Assembly (NCBI RefSeq): GCF_003008615.1
Contig: NZ_CP027657.1
Span: 3,348,001-3,412,000, forward strand
Direction of reading: 5' to 3'
From: Pseudomonas mendocina
Lineage (GTDB): Bacteria > Pseudomonadota > Gammaproteobacteria > Pseudomonadales > Pseudomonadaceae
DNA length: 64,000 bases
Shown here: piece by piece, positions 1 to 7,784 of the stretch
Numbering within the stretch: position 1 is the stretch's first letter
Layout of the letters: the number at the start of each line of letters is the position of its first letter
Notes under the pieces: generated by a model
Seen by the model: only the letters and a program-made list of their open reading frames with translations
Databases searched by the model: none
Told to the model about the DNA's origin: nothing
Translations under genes and position numbers: made by a program

Positions 1-290
1 TTCGCCGCCTGAATCTGTCCGAGCTCCAGGGCGATCATCTCCACCGGCACCTGGCAGCGCGCGGCGCGCTCACGGGCCAGGCGTTGCATGGCGGCGGACG
101 GGTCGACCCCGACCACGACCTCTACCCGTTGCGGGTCGTAGAAGCCCAGGTTCAGGCCGCTACCAATGCCGATCTCCAGCACGCGACCTTGCGCCTGCGG
201 TACGAGTTGTGAGCGCGCTTTCATCACCGCGCCCATGCCGCAGGCGACGTCGATCAGATGCGGCAGCACGTAGCGCTCGTAGAGGTTCAT
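1..290 (-). CDS. Class I SAM-dependent methyltransferase, C-terminus cut by window edge
   Basis: The first 96 residues read into the window edge, so the 3' end is missing. The SAM-binding motif I glycine loop is visible as LEIGIGSGLNLGFY near residues 37-50, followed by the acidic end of strand 2 (VVGVDPS). This supports a Rossmann-fold methyltransferase of the UbiE/Methyltransf_11 kind; the substrate cannot be told from this part. Its ATG overlaps the stop of the upstream minus-strand gene (ATGA at 287-290), so it is the last gene seen of a translationally coupled minus-strand run. Product class is secure, function is not. Confidence 0.85.
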   Translation of the reverse strand, partial: MNLYERYVLPHLIDVACGMGAVMKARSQLVPQAQGRVLEIGIGSGLNLGFYDPQRVEVVVGVDPSAAMQRLARERAARCQVPVEMIALELGQIQAA

Positions 291-625
291 GGCACTTCGT
301 CGTCGTCCTCGTCGTCCTCGTCGTCCTCGTCGTCGAGGTTGTCGCCGCGGAAGGCGGCAAAGCATTTCAGTACGTGCGGGCCGTTGGCATCGGCGAGCGT
401 CCAGCTGTCGTTTGGCGCATCGTGCGCGGAGGCACGCACCGAGGCCAGGCTGAACTGCCAGCGCCGTGCGGTGCGCCCGTCCATGCACTCGATCCACAGT
501 AGTGGCTGCGTGGCGTCGGCGTCTGGCTTTTGCAGCAGGGCGTCATCCAGCTCGAACTGCCAGGCATGCAGGCCATCGATTTCCAGCATATCGGCGCCCT
601 GCAGCGCCTCGATCAGGGTGGTCAT
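287..625 (-). CDS. Small acidic-tailed protein (probably DUF5629 family)
   Basis: A 112-residue soluble protein with no signal peptide or membrane segment. The first ~95 residues look like a compact alpha/beta domain (MTTLIEALQGADMLEIDGL at the start). The last ~17 residues are almost pure Asp/Glu, encoded by a GAC/GAG triplet run at about 296-336. I believe this is the small Pseudomonas family annotated as DUF5629, from memory. It sits 4 bp downstream of the SDR gene and overlaps the methyltransferase by 4 bp, so all three are probably co-transcribed. Function unknown. Confidence 0.8.
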   Translation of the reverse strand: MTTLIEALQGADMLEIDGLHAWQFELDDALLQKPDADATQPLLWIECMDGRTARRWQFSLASVRASAHDAPNDSWTLADANGPHVLKCFAAFRGDNLDDEDDEDDEDDDEVP

Positions 626-629
626 GAGG

Positions 630-1271
630 TCAGCGTCCCAGACGGCGAAGGTCGGAGGATTCGATCACGCGGATGCCGTCCTGCTCTTCCAGTGCCAGGC
701 GCCAGAGCGCGCGCGCCAGGGCGCAGGCATCGATGCCCCGGTACTTGCCCGGCAGCCAGCGTAGCAGCGGTGCCGCGAGGCGTTCGCCGAGGCGGAAGTC
801 ATGTCGGGTGCCGAGCAGCAGGGAAGGACGGGCGATGGTCAGTTGCGGCCAGCCCATGGCTTTCAGCGCTTCTTCGGTTTCCCCCTTGACGCGGTTGTAG
901 AACACCGAGGATTGCGGGTTGGCGCCGAGCGCGCTGATCACCACCAGGTGGCGTGCGCCCAGTTCACGGGCGCGGCGGGCGAAGGCCAGCACCAGGTCGT
1001 GATCGACGGCGCGGAAGGCTTCCTGTGAACCGGCCTGCTTGATGGTGGTGCCGAGGCAGCAGAAGGCGGTATCCACCTCGCCCGACAGTGTCGGCAACAG
1101 GGTGGCCAGGTCGCCCACCGGGTTTTCCAGATGTGGGTGAGCCGCCAGCGGACGACGTGTCGGTGCCAGCACGCGACTCACCGTCGGCTCGCTGAGCAGG
1201 CGGTCGAGCAGGTGTTCGCCGGTAAGACCGGTGGCGCCGGCGATGAGGATGTGCTGCGGGGTCAGGTGCAT
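630..1271 (-). CDS. NAD(P)-binding oxidoreductase, atypical SDR (HTATIP2/TIP30-like)
   Basis: This 213-residue protein starts with an NAD(P)-binding Rossmann motif, [19 protein letters not shown] at residues ~8-26. It continues with [13 protein letters not shown] and a YNRVKGETE stretch that carries the Tyr-x3-Lys pair of the SDR fold (Y~123, K~127). Length and pattern fit the short atypical SDRs related to TIP30/YbjT-type proteins, which bind NADPH but often lack a known substrate. It lies 40 bp downstream of the MORN-peptidase gene and 4 bp upstream of the acidic-tailed gene. The PAO1 equivalent is, as I recall, PA4017. Confidence 0.88.
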   Translation of the reverse strand: MHLTPQHILIAGATGLTGEHLLDRLLSEPTVSRVLAPTRRPLAAHPHLENPVGDLATLLPTLSGEVDTAFCCLGTTIKQAGSQEAFRAVDHDLVLAFARRARELGARHLVVISALGANPQSSVFYNRVKGETEEALKAMGWPQLTIARPSLLLGTRHDFRLGERLAAPLLRWLPGKYRGIDACALARALWRLALEEQDGIRVIESSDLRRLGR

Positions 1272-1311
1272 TCGATTGTCTCTTGTCCGTTACAACTGAG
1301 CTTAGCAGTCG

Positions 1312-3036
1312 CTATTCGTTTGCGGTGGGGCTGGCTGCGGCACTGAGTGCGCGTTCGGCCTGACTCTGGCGCAGGCTGCGCCAGTGCTGGAGCACCCCAC
1401 GGGGGGCCCAGATCTGCGGCTCGGAGGGTTCGAAACCGTCGCTCTGCTCACGTTCTGCGACCCGTTCCTTGGCCAGTTCGAAGGCGCGCTCGAGGTTGTC
1501 GGTCTCGGCCAGTGCTTCGGCGAACAGGGCTCGGCCGAAATAGGTGAAGTCGTTTTCTTCGCTGCAGCCGAAGGATACCCGGTCAGCCCGCGCGGCAGTC
1601 ATCACCAGGGTTTTCTCGTCTTTCAGTGGCGGGATGAAGCCGCCGGAATAGCAGGCCGAGATCACCACCACCTTGTTGCGATCCTTCAGTGGGGTGAGTA
1701 GCGCGGCCAGCTCGCTGGCGGGCAGATCGGCCAGTTGCAGGCGTGGCTGGTCGAGATTGAGTTCATGCTGGCGCGAACCATGGCTGGTCAGGTAGATGAA
1801 TACCAGGTCTTCCTCGCCGGTGCGCTCGGCCAGCGCCTGGACGATACGGGTGAGATTCTCGCGGGTAGCCAGTGGGCGGTCGGCCATATGGTCGCGGTGG
1901 TTGACCAGGGTGACGCTGGCATAGGCGCCGAAGCGTTCGCGCATCAACTGGCTGACATAATCGGCTTCGCGCATGAACACGCTCTGCTTGCCGTCGCCGG
2001 CCAGGGTCAGGGCGTAGAGTTCGCGCGCCGGTGTTGACGTCGGGATTGCGGCGATGGTTTCGTCGAGCAGGTGCCCCTGTTGCAGCAGGCCCAGTTCCAG
2101 ACTGTCGGCGACAGGTTGCCCCTGTTCGTCGCGGATCAGGCGACCGCGCTGCCAGGTGCCGCTTTGGCGCGTGCCGTCGGCCTGGGTCAGGGTGCCTTCG
2201 CCGCTGTATTCACCGGCGGCGAAGTGGCCCTGGTAGACATTGCCATCGGCCAGCGTCAGCAGCCCTTCGCCTTGATAGCGCCAGTCCTCGAACTGGCCGA
2301 GATAGCGGCTGCCGTCGCTGCTGTTGTAGGCGCCACTGCCTTGCATCACGCCATCGACGAATTCGCCGGCCCAGACATCGCCGTCGGCGCTCTGGTAACG
2401 ACCCTTGCCGTGAAACTCGCTATTGCGGAAATCACCACTGTAGTTATCGCCATCGGCACCGGTGTAGTTGCCCTGGCCATTGAGCGTACCCTGGCTGAAC
2501 AGCCCGCTGTACTGGTTGCCATAGGCATCGGTACGAACGCCCTGGCCTTCGGGCGCTCCTGCTACGAACTGACCCTGGAAGCTGCTGCCATCGGGCATTT
2601 CGAGTCTGCCCAGGCCATGAAAACGATCATTGAGAAACTCGCCCTGATAGCGCTGACCACCCTGTTCCAGAAGGCCTTCACCACTGAATCGGTTGCGTTC
2701 GAAGCCACCCTGATAGCGGCTGCCATCGCTGTAGGTCAGGGTGCCCTGGCCGTGGAACATGCCTTCGTGAAAGTCCCCCAGATAATGTTCGCCGCCCGGC
2801 CCTTGCCATTCGCCGGCGCCTTCGAGCATGCCATCCTTGAACGGGCCGACGAACCAGCTGCCATTGCGGTAATCCAGGCGACCCGGGCCTTGCAGCAAGC
2901 CATCGACCACTTCGCCGCGGTACTGGCCGCCGTCGGGCAGAATCGCGTCCGGCGGCAGCACCTTGCTCACGTCGTCACAGGCGACGAGCAGCAGGCTCAG
3001 GCAAAGAGGGGCGAGGCGCAGGGTAGGCGAAATCAT
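1312..3036 (-). CDS. MORN-repeat lipoprotein with C13/caspase-like peptidase domain
   Basis: I start this 574-residue protein at ATG 3036 because it opens a lipoprotein signal with lipobox LVAC (Cys20); a longer frame reaching 3078 would put a hydrophilic stretch in front of it. Asp follows the Cys at +2. Residues ~35-310 hold about eleven full and one partial MORN-type repeats of 22-23 residues (pattern YxGxF...GxGxxxxxDG). The C-terminal third is a caspase-fold peptidase of the C13 (legumain) type, with the His/Cys dyad seen as TSHGS (H~419) and SACYSGG (C~462), each at the end of a hydrophobic strand. It is therefore predicted to be a membrane-anchored, periplasm-facing cysteine peptidase whose MORN array may bind lipid, protein or glycan. 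First gene of a minus-strand run with the SDR, acidic protein and methyltransferase. Substrate unknown. PAO1 equivalent recalled as PA4016. Confidence 0.9.
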   Translation of the reverse strand: MISPTLRLAPLCLSLLLVACDDVSKVLPPDAILPDGGQYRGEVVDGLLQGPGRLDYRNGSWFVGPFKDGMLEGAGEWQGPGGEHYLGDFHEGMFHGQGTLTYSDGSRYQGGFERNRFSGEGLLEQGGQRYQGEFLNDRFHGLGRLEMPDGSSFQGQFVAGAPEGQGVRTDAYGNQYSGLFSQGTLNGQGNYTGADGDNYSGDFRNSEFHGKGRYQSADGDVWAGEFVDGVMQGSGAYNSSDGSRYLGQFEDWRYQGEGLLTLADGNVYQGHFAAGEYSGEGTLTQADGTRQSGTWQRGRLIRDEQGQPVADSLELGLLQQGHLLDETIAAIPTSTPARELYALTLAGDGKQSVFMREADYVSQLMRERFGAYASVTLVNHRDHMADRPLATRENLTRIVQALAERTGEEDLVFIYLTSHGSRQHELNLDQPRLQLADLPASELAALLTPLKDRNKVVVISACYSGGFIPPLKDEKTLVMTAARADRVSFGCSEENDFTYFGRALFAEALAETDNLERAFELAKERVAEREQSDGFEPSEPQIWAPRGVLQHWRSLRQSQAERALSAAASPTANE

Positions 3037-3168
3037 CAGGACGTCCAGGTCTAAGCATCGGCACGCAGTATGCCGCAAGCGCGACTGGCGGCGCAGATGC
3101 GCCGCACAGTTGCAGGTATGAGGACGTTATCGCCGCTGGCGCGGCGCGTCGTCAACCGGTGGGGAGGA

Positions 3169-3624
3169 TCAGACGAAGCAGAGTGTCAGCGGTTCGGCGA
3201 TGTAGGCCGGTTTCTCCTGGCCTTCGATCTCCAGTACCGCGCGGGCCTTGAGCAACCACTGGCCAGGGTTCTTCTCGTTGGCGTCAGTCAGGGTCACCAC
3301 CAGGCGCACCTTGGAGTTGACCTTGACCGGCTGGATGAAGCGCACGCTGTCCAGACCGTAGTTGACCGCCATTTTCAGGCCTTGCGGCATGATCATGATC
3401 TTTTCCATCAGCATCGGTACCAGCGACAGCGACAGGAAGCCATGGGCGATGGTGGTGCCGAAGGGGGTCAGTTTGGCCTTTTCCGGGTCGACGTGGATGA
3501 ACTGGTGGTCGCCGGTGCATTCGGCAAACTGGTTGATGCGCTGTTGGTCGATGGTCAGCCACTCGGACTTGCCGAGTTCCTTGCCAACATAGTCCTTGAG
3601 TTCTGCTACGGGTACTGACGGCAT
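3169..3624 (-). CDS. phaJ4: MaoC-family (R)-specific enoyl-CoA hydratase
   Basis: A 151-residue single hot-dog-fold protein carrying the hydratase 2 signature CTGDHQFIHVDPEKA (residues ~36-50), whose Asp and His are the catalytic pair. Such enzymes hydrate trans-2-enoyl-CoA to (R)-3-hydroxyacyl-CoA, linking beta-oxidation to polyhydroxyalkanoate monomers. A strong Shine-Dalgarno AGGAGG lies 5 bases before ATG 3624. Position between the MORN-peptidase and cidA/lrgB genes matches PA4015, which I recall as PhaJ4; the symbol rests on that and on length. No PHA synthase gene is in this window. The family is secure, the paralogue number less so. Confidence 0.88.
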   Translation of the reverse strand: MPSVPVAELKDYVGKELGKSEWLTIDQQRINQFAECTGDHQFIHVDPEKAKLTPFGTTIAHGFLSLSLVPMLMEKIMIMPQGLKMAVNYGLDSVRFIQPVKVNSKVRLVVTLTDANEKNPGQWLLKARAVLEIEGQEKPAYIAEPLTLCFV

Positions 3625-3768
3625 AGTTCCTCCTTGAGGACGCGGGTGTTTTTGTTGTGTGCGTGGAACCGTTGCGGGCTAGATCATCATGGGCACGGCA
3701 TGGGGTCAAGCCCGCCCCGTCGCACGAATGGCACGTCATAGAAAAGGCAATCAGGAGGCCAACAGTCC

Positions 3769-3774
3769 TATAAT
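3769..3774 (+). promoter_or_regulatory. Candidate -10 element for the cidA/lrgB operon
   Basis: A perfect TATAAT lies 84 bp upstream of the chosen cidA start, in the divergent gap with phaJ4. The -35 region 17 bp upstream (near 3746) is poor, so this may need an activator or be an extended leader promoter. Seen in sequence; activity inferred. Confidence 0.45.
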
Positions 3775-3857
3775 GGCCGACATGCCCTCAAGTATGCCCG
3801 CAATCCCCTTTATCAAAGGTGATGACGGCCATCACTCGTCTTCTGGAGACCTCAATC

Positions 3858-4217
3858 ATGCTGCTTCGCGGCCTATCCTGGCTGGTGCTGTGTCAGTTGC
3901 TCGGTACCGTTCTCAATGCGTTGCTGCTGCCCATGCTGCCGGGGCCGATCATTGGCATGCTGCTGTTGTTCGTATTCCTGCTGGTGCGCGGTGAGGTGGG
4001 TGAGCCGCTCAGCGTGGCCTCCAGCAGCCTGCTCAAATACCTGCCGCTGATCCTCGTGCCGCCGGCCGTGGGAGTGATGGCTTACGCCAGTGATATCGCC
4101 GAGGATTTCTGGGCCGTGGTCGGCGCCCTGGTTTTGTCGTTGCTGATCTCGGTGGCGTTCGCCGGCTGGCTGATGCAGCGTCTGATCGACCGTCAGCAGC
4201 GTCGGGAGGAGGTATGA
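3858..4217 (+). CDS. CidA/LrgA family membrane protein
   Basis: The protein has 119 residues and four predicted membrane helices, with the family pattern LLGTVLNALLLPMLPGPIIGM near residues 14-34. CidA/LrgA proteins are small holin-like integral membrane proteins that pair with CidB/LrgB; they have been linked to murein hydrolase control and to small-acid export. ATG 3858 is preferred because GGAG sits 9 bases upstream; an ATG at 3822 and a GTG at 3819 are in frame but lack a well-spaced ribosome site. The stop overlaps the next start (ATGA at 4214-4217), so the pair is translationally coupled. PAO1 equivalent recalled as PA4014. Confidence 0.9.
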   Translation: MLLRGLSWLVLCQLLGTVLNALLLPMLPGPIIGMLLLFVFLLVRGEVGEPLSVASSSLLKYLPLILVPPAVGVMAYASDIAEDFWAVVGALVLSLLISVAFAGWLMQRLIDRQQRREEV

Positions 4218-4930
4218 GTCTCGAGTGGCACAATGCCTGGCAGGCGCTGACCCATCACCCGTTGTTCGGCATCGGCATCACTCTTGGCGCCTATCAACTG
4301 GCCATGGCCGCCTATGAACGAACCCGTTGGGTGTTCCTTCAGCCGGTGCTGGTATCGATGCTCACGGTCATCGGCATCCTGCTGATCTGCGGCCTGAGTT
4401 TCACCGAGTACAAACGCAGCGTCGAGGCGTTGACCCTGCTGCTCGGCCCGGCCACCGTCGCCCTGGCGGTGCCGCTGTTTCTCAACCTGCGGCGCATCCG
4501 CCAGCTGTTCTGGCCGATCCTGATTACCCTGATCGTGGCCGGCACGCTGGCCACCGCGCTGGGCGCCGGTCTGGCCTGGCTGTTCGGCGCCGAGCAACTG
4601 ATGCTCAGGAGCATGGCGCCGAAGTCGGTGACTTCGCCCATCGCCATGCTGGTGGCTGACCAGATCGGTGGTATCGCCGCGCTGGCCGCCGTGTTCGTGA
4701 TGATCACTGGTGTCATCGGCGCCATCGTCGGCCCATCGGTGCTGCGCCTGTGTCGCGTCCATCACCCGGCTGCACAGGGCTTGGCGCTTGGCATTACCGC
4801 CCACGCGGTGGGTACTGCGCGGGCCTTGCAGGAGAGTGACGAATGCGGTGCCTTCGCTGCCCTGGCCATGAGTCTGATGGGGGTGATTACCGCAGTGCTG
4901 TTGCCGTTGGTGTTCGTCCTGCTGCTGTAA
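4214..4930 (+). CDS. LrgB/CidB family membrane protein
   Basis: This 238-residue, highly hydrophobic protein has about 6-7 membrane segments. The family-diagnostic stretch is LRSMAPKSVTSPIAM near residues 130-145, followed by GITAHAVGTARALQ near 194-207. It is the partner of the LrgA-type protein encoded just upstream and overlapping it. Together they form the bacterial pair related to plant PLGG1, a glycolate/glycerate carrier, so transport of a small organic acid is as plausible as the older antiholin model. A GGAGG ribosome site lies inside the preceding gene. Downstream is the unrelated LON-domain gene. Confidence 0.93.
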   Translation: MSLEWHNAWQALTHHPLFGIGITLGAYQLAMAAYERTRWVFLQPVLVSMLTVIGILLICGLSFTEYKRSVEALTLLLGPATVALAVPLFLNLRRIRQLFWPILITLIVAGTLATALGAGLAWLFGAEQLMLRSMAPKSVTSPIAMLVADQIGGIAALAAVFVMITGVIGAIVGPSVLRLCRVHHPAAQGLALGITAHAVGTARALQESDECGAFAALAMSLMGVITAVLLPLVFVLLL

Positions 4931-4988
4931 AGCCGCGAGTTCAACTGGCACACTGCGGCACGTTCTCCCGTTGAAGGCGTACGCCCCG

Positions 4989-5576
4989 ATGAATCTGCCG
5001 CTGTTCCCGCTCAATACCGTGTTGTTTCCAGGCTGCATGCTCGACCTGCAGATTTTCGAGGCGCGTTATCTGGACATGATCAGCCGTTGCATGAAGCAGG
5101 GCAGCGGTTTTGGTGTGGTGTGCATCGTCGAGGGTGACGAGGTCGGTGAGGCTGCCAGCCGTTTTGCTGCTGTCGGCTGCGAGGCCTTGGTGCGTGATTT
5201 TCAGCAGCGTCCCAATGGCTTGCTGGGCATTCGTGTCGAGGGCGGCCGCCGCTTCAAGGTGGAGCGTGCCCAGGTCTTGCCGGATCAGTTGACCATCGCC
5301 GACGTGCAGTGGCTCGACGAGCAGGAGGAGCGTCCGCTGCTGGGCGAGCACGCCGACCTGGCGGCATTGCTAACCGCCCTTGCACAGCATCCGCTGGTCG
5401 AAGGTCTGGGCATGGCCGGTTTGCCCAGTGGCCAGTTGCAACTGGCCAACCAGCTCGCCTATCTATTGCCGCTGGAGCCGGGGCAGAAGCTGCAACTGTT
5501 GCAACTGGACGACCCTGAGCAGCGCTTGACTCAGTTGCAGTCCATGGTGGAACAGTTGCAGGGCGATGCTTCGTAG
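4989..5576 (+). CDS. LON substrate-binding-domain protein (no protease domain)
   Basis: This 195-residue protein consists of the Lon N-terminal (LAN/PUA-like) domain alone: it begins LPLFPLNTVLFPGCMLDLQIFE, and has no AAA+ or Ser-Lys protease part. ATG 4989 fits the family start; a TTG at 4971 in the same frame would only add a short non-conserved extension. Stand-alone LON-N proteins are common in Pseudomonas and other gammaproteobacteria; their role is not settled (an adaptor or substrate-recognition factor is inferred). The stop codon lies inside the left end of a dispersed palindromic repeat. Confidence 0.92.
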   Translation: MNLPLFPLNTVLFPGCMLDLQIFEARYLDMISRCMKQGSGFGVVCIVEGDEVGEAASRFAAVGCEALVRDFQQRPNGLLGIRVEGGRRFKVERAQVLPDQLTIADVQWLDEQEERPLLGEHADLAALLTALAQHPLVEGLGMAGLPSGQLQLANQLAYLLPLEPGQKLQLLQLDDPEQRLTQLQSMVEQLQGDAS

Positions 5577-5641
5577 GGCGCCCGATCCGCGCGTACTCAA
5601 ATGTTGGTGCCATTGTTACAGGTGCGCACGGCGCACCCTAC
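5573..5641. repeat. Dispersed intergenic palindrome GTAGGG...CCCTAC, copy 1
   Basis: A 69-bp imperfect palindrome starts GTAGGGCGCCCG and ends GCACGGCGCACCCTAC. Its ends match three other elements in this window (21954, 24862 and 58726). It overlaps the stop codon of the LON-domain gene and lies between that gene and the convergent DedA-PAP2 gene, where it may also act as a hairpin at the 3' ends of both messages. Confidence 0.75.
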
Positions 5642-5689
5642 CAAGCTATCCGTGCCAGACCCTGGCCTTGTCTGTGAGCATGATTCTGT

Positions 5690-7006
5690 TCAATAGCTGT
5701 AACGCAGCAAGGTAGCGGACAACTGCCAGGTGACCATGGCTCCGAGCAGCGCGGTGCACGCCGGTATCACCAGCCACCATACCTTCGCCGGCAACGCCTG
5801 CATCGGTGCCGCACGCTGGATCAGCGCCAGGCTGAGCGCGCAGCTGGTGGCCGCTACCAGCGCGCCAGCGATGATGTCGCTGGGCCAATGCACGCCCAGA
5901 TATACCCGCGACAGGGCGATGGCCAAGGCCGGCAGGCAGGCCACCAACAGCCAGGTCAGCCGCGTGCGTGCAGCGCTGCCGCGACCCGCCAGAATGCCCA
6001 GCGCGAGAAAGAAGGCAAACGCCGCCGAGCTGTGCCCGCTGGGCAAGCTGTAGCTTTCCAGTGGTTGCAGCAGCACGTCGGGGCGAGAACGGGCCAGCAG
6101 GTTCTTAAGCACGGTGGTGGCGGTCGAGGCGAGCAATAGGCAGCCGCCGACGAACAGTCCGGCCTGCCAACGGCGTACGGCAAGCAGAAGCAGCACCAGC
6201 AGTACCCCGACCGCGAACTGGATATGGAAATCACCGAAGCGGGTGATGAACACCACGATGGGGTCGAAAGCGGCACTGCGCTCGTCCTGTACCAACTTCA
6301 TCAAGCCCTGGTCGAGGCTGTCCAGATGGGGGAAACCGATCAGCATCGCTGTCAGGGCTATGGCACCGAGCAAGGCGGCGAGGCTGGCGCTCCAGCGGCG
6401 TTCACGCAGGCTGGCCTGGATGATCAGCAGCAGCATCACTGCCAGGGTGGCGCAGACGATTCCGGCGGCGCTCCAGAAACCTTCCGGCAATGGCAGGCGC
6501 AGCGCGGCACCAGTAGCCCAGCCCGGAAGCATATAGGCCACCGCCCATCCGGCAGCGGCGAGTATGCTTACCAAGGCGAAGCGCACGGCTGGCATGTCCA
6601 GCATGCCCGCCACCAGTGGCAACATCGGCCGCAATGGGCCGATATAACGACCGACCAGCAGGCTTATCACGCCGTAGCGTTGGAAATAGTTCTCCGCGCC
6701 GCTCAGCCACTCGGGATGGTCACGCAGCACAGGCAGGCCGCGGATACCCTGGTGGAAGCGCCGGCCGATGCAGTAGGAAATCGCATCGCCGAGCAGGCCG
6801 CCGGTATAGGCGAGCAGCAGGGTTTGCCACAGTTCCAACGCGCCGCTGCCAGCCAGTACGGCGAGACTGAACAGCAACACGGTGCCGGGGATGATGATGC
6901 CGGCCACAGCGAGGCATTCCAGGCAGGCGACGAGGAATATGGCCAGGGCCAGCCAGTGCGGGCTGCCCTGCAGCCAGGTGGTCATGCTGTCGAACCATTG
7001 CATCAT
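5690..7006 (-). CDS. Bifunctional DedA-family / PAP2 phosphatase membrane protein
   Basis: This 438-residue membrane protein fuses two lipid-related domains. Residues ~1-200 are a DedA/VTT domain (LVGRYIGPLRPMLPLVAG is the conserved core); DedA proteins are linked to undecaprenyl-phosphate and phospholipid scrambling. Residues ~225-420 are a PAP2 acid phosphatase with its three motifs: KNLLARSRPD, PSGHSS and SRVYLGVHWPSD. The combination suggests flipping and dephosphorylation of an isoprenoid or phospholipid head group in one chain, such as undecaprenyl diphosphate recycling (inference). The start at 7006 overlaps the stop of the glycosylase gene (ATGA at 7003-7006); the next in-frame ATG is one codon later. 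Open frame continues upstream, but only as overlap with the glycosylase gene. Confidence 0.92.
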   Translation of the reverse strand: MMQWFDSMTTWLQGSPHWLALAIFLVACLECLAVAGIIIPGTVLLFSLAVLAGSGALELWQTLLLAYTGGLLGDAISYCIGRRFHQGIRGLPVLRDHPEWLSGAENYFQRYGVISLLVGRYIGPLRPMLPLVAGMLDMPAVRFALVSILAAAGWAVAYMLPGWATGAALRLPLPEGFWSAAGIVCATLAVMLLLIIQASLRERRWSASLAALLGAIALTAMLIGFPHLDSLDQGLMKLVQDERSAAFDPIVVFITRFGDFHIQFAVGVLLVLLLLAVRRWQAGLFVGGCLLLASTATTVLKNLLARSRPDVLLQPLESYSLPSGHSSAAFAFFLALGILAGRGSAARTRLTWLLVACLPALAIALSRVYLGVHWPSDIIAGALVAATSCALSLALIQRAAPMQALPAKVWWLVIPACTALLGAMVTWQLSATLLRYSY

Positions 7007-7734
7007 GGTTGGGTGGGCTCCAGCGCATGCAGTTGATAGTCGTGTCCTTCGACCTGGCCTCGACGCAAAGGGTTGCGTGTGCAGTGGCGTGCGTAGGCCG
7101 CATCGACGAAACGATAGGGCAGGTGTTCGTCGCGGCCCTGCGGAATCCCCAGGCGCGCGCATTGCACGATGTGCCCCGGGCGCTCGCCGACGTCATCGAC
7201 GAACAGCCGGGTCGGGTCAAAGCGGCGTGCGTCCCAGTCCGGCACTTTCAGGCCCAGTGCCTTGCACAGCAAGGTCTGCCCGGCGCACAGCCGTTCGGCT
7301 GGGCGTGGCTGGCCAAGGCTGTCGGGATTGTTGCGTTGCATGACGGCGAGAGACTCGGGGCCGCTGATGGCATCGATCCAGGGATGCCCTGACTTGATCA
7401 GTACCGCATTGCCAGGGCCATGGGCGCTGAAATTCAGCGAGTCGCCGCCACGGGCGTAGTACATATAGATGTGCCCGCCACCTTCGAACAGTGCCTTGCG
7501 CTTCTCCGTGTAGCCGAGCGAGGCATGGCTGCCCTTGTCGACCAGGTAATAGGCCTCGGTCTCGATGATCCGGGCGCTGAGCCAGAGCGCACCGACGCGG
7601 TGGCGGATCACCTTGCCGAGCAGCTCGCGCGCTACCAACTGTGCATCGCGGTCGAAGAAGGCGTCGGGCAATGGTCGGGCAGCGGGCCAGGGCAAACTAA
7701 GGGTGGGTTCGGCAGGCATGATCTGTCGAAGCAT
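7003..7734 (-). CDS. 3-methyladenine DNA glycosylase (AAG/MPG family)
   Basis: A 243-residue protein of the MPG/AAG fold, which removes alkylated purines (3-methyladenine, hypoxanthine, ethenoadenine) in base excision repair. Family landmarks are FDRDAQLVARELLGK, the ETEAYY motif containing the catalytic Glu, GSHASLGYTEKRKALFEGG and the MYYARGGDSLNFS stretch. The start is uncertain: ATG 7734 is chosen, and a shorter start at 7719 is possible; no strong ribosome site is visible for either. Divergent from the LCMT-like methyltransferase and coupled to the DedA-PAP2 gene. PAO1 equivalent recalled as PA4010. Confidence 0.9.
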   Translation of the reverse strand: MLRQIMPAEPTLSLPWPAARPLPDAFFDRDAQLVARELLGKVIRHRVGALWLSARIIETEAYYLVDKGSHASLGYTEKRKALFEGGGHIYMYYARGGDSLNFSAHGPGNAVLIKSGHPWIDAISGPESLAVMQRNNPDSLGQPRPAERLCAGQTLLCKALGLKVPDWDARRFDPTRLFVDDVGERPGHIVQCARLGIPQGRDEHLPYRFVDAAYARHCTRNPLRRGQVEGHDYQLHALEPTQP

Positions 7735-7784
7735 CTCGCAGCGTTCTAATCTGGGGCCGCGAGCATAAAACAAGAGCCTTAAAA

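Noticed and set aside
209..764. Plus-strand open frames coding Ser- or Val/Leu-repeat stretches near 300
   Set aside because: They are other readings of the GAC/GAG run that codes the acidic tail on the minus strand.
2040..3000. Tandem DNA repeats in the MORN region as a mobile or CRISPR-like array
   Set aside because: The ~66-69-bp periodicity comes from the coded MORN repeats; DNA units are diverged and stay in frame.
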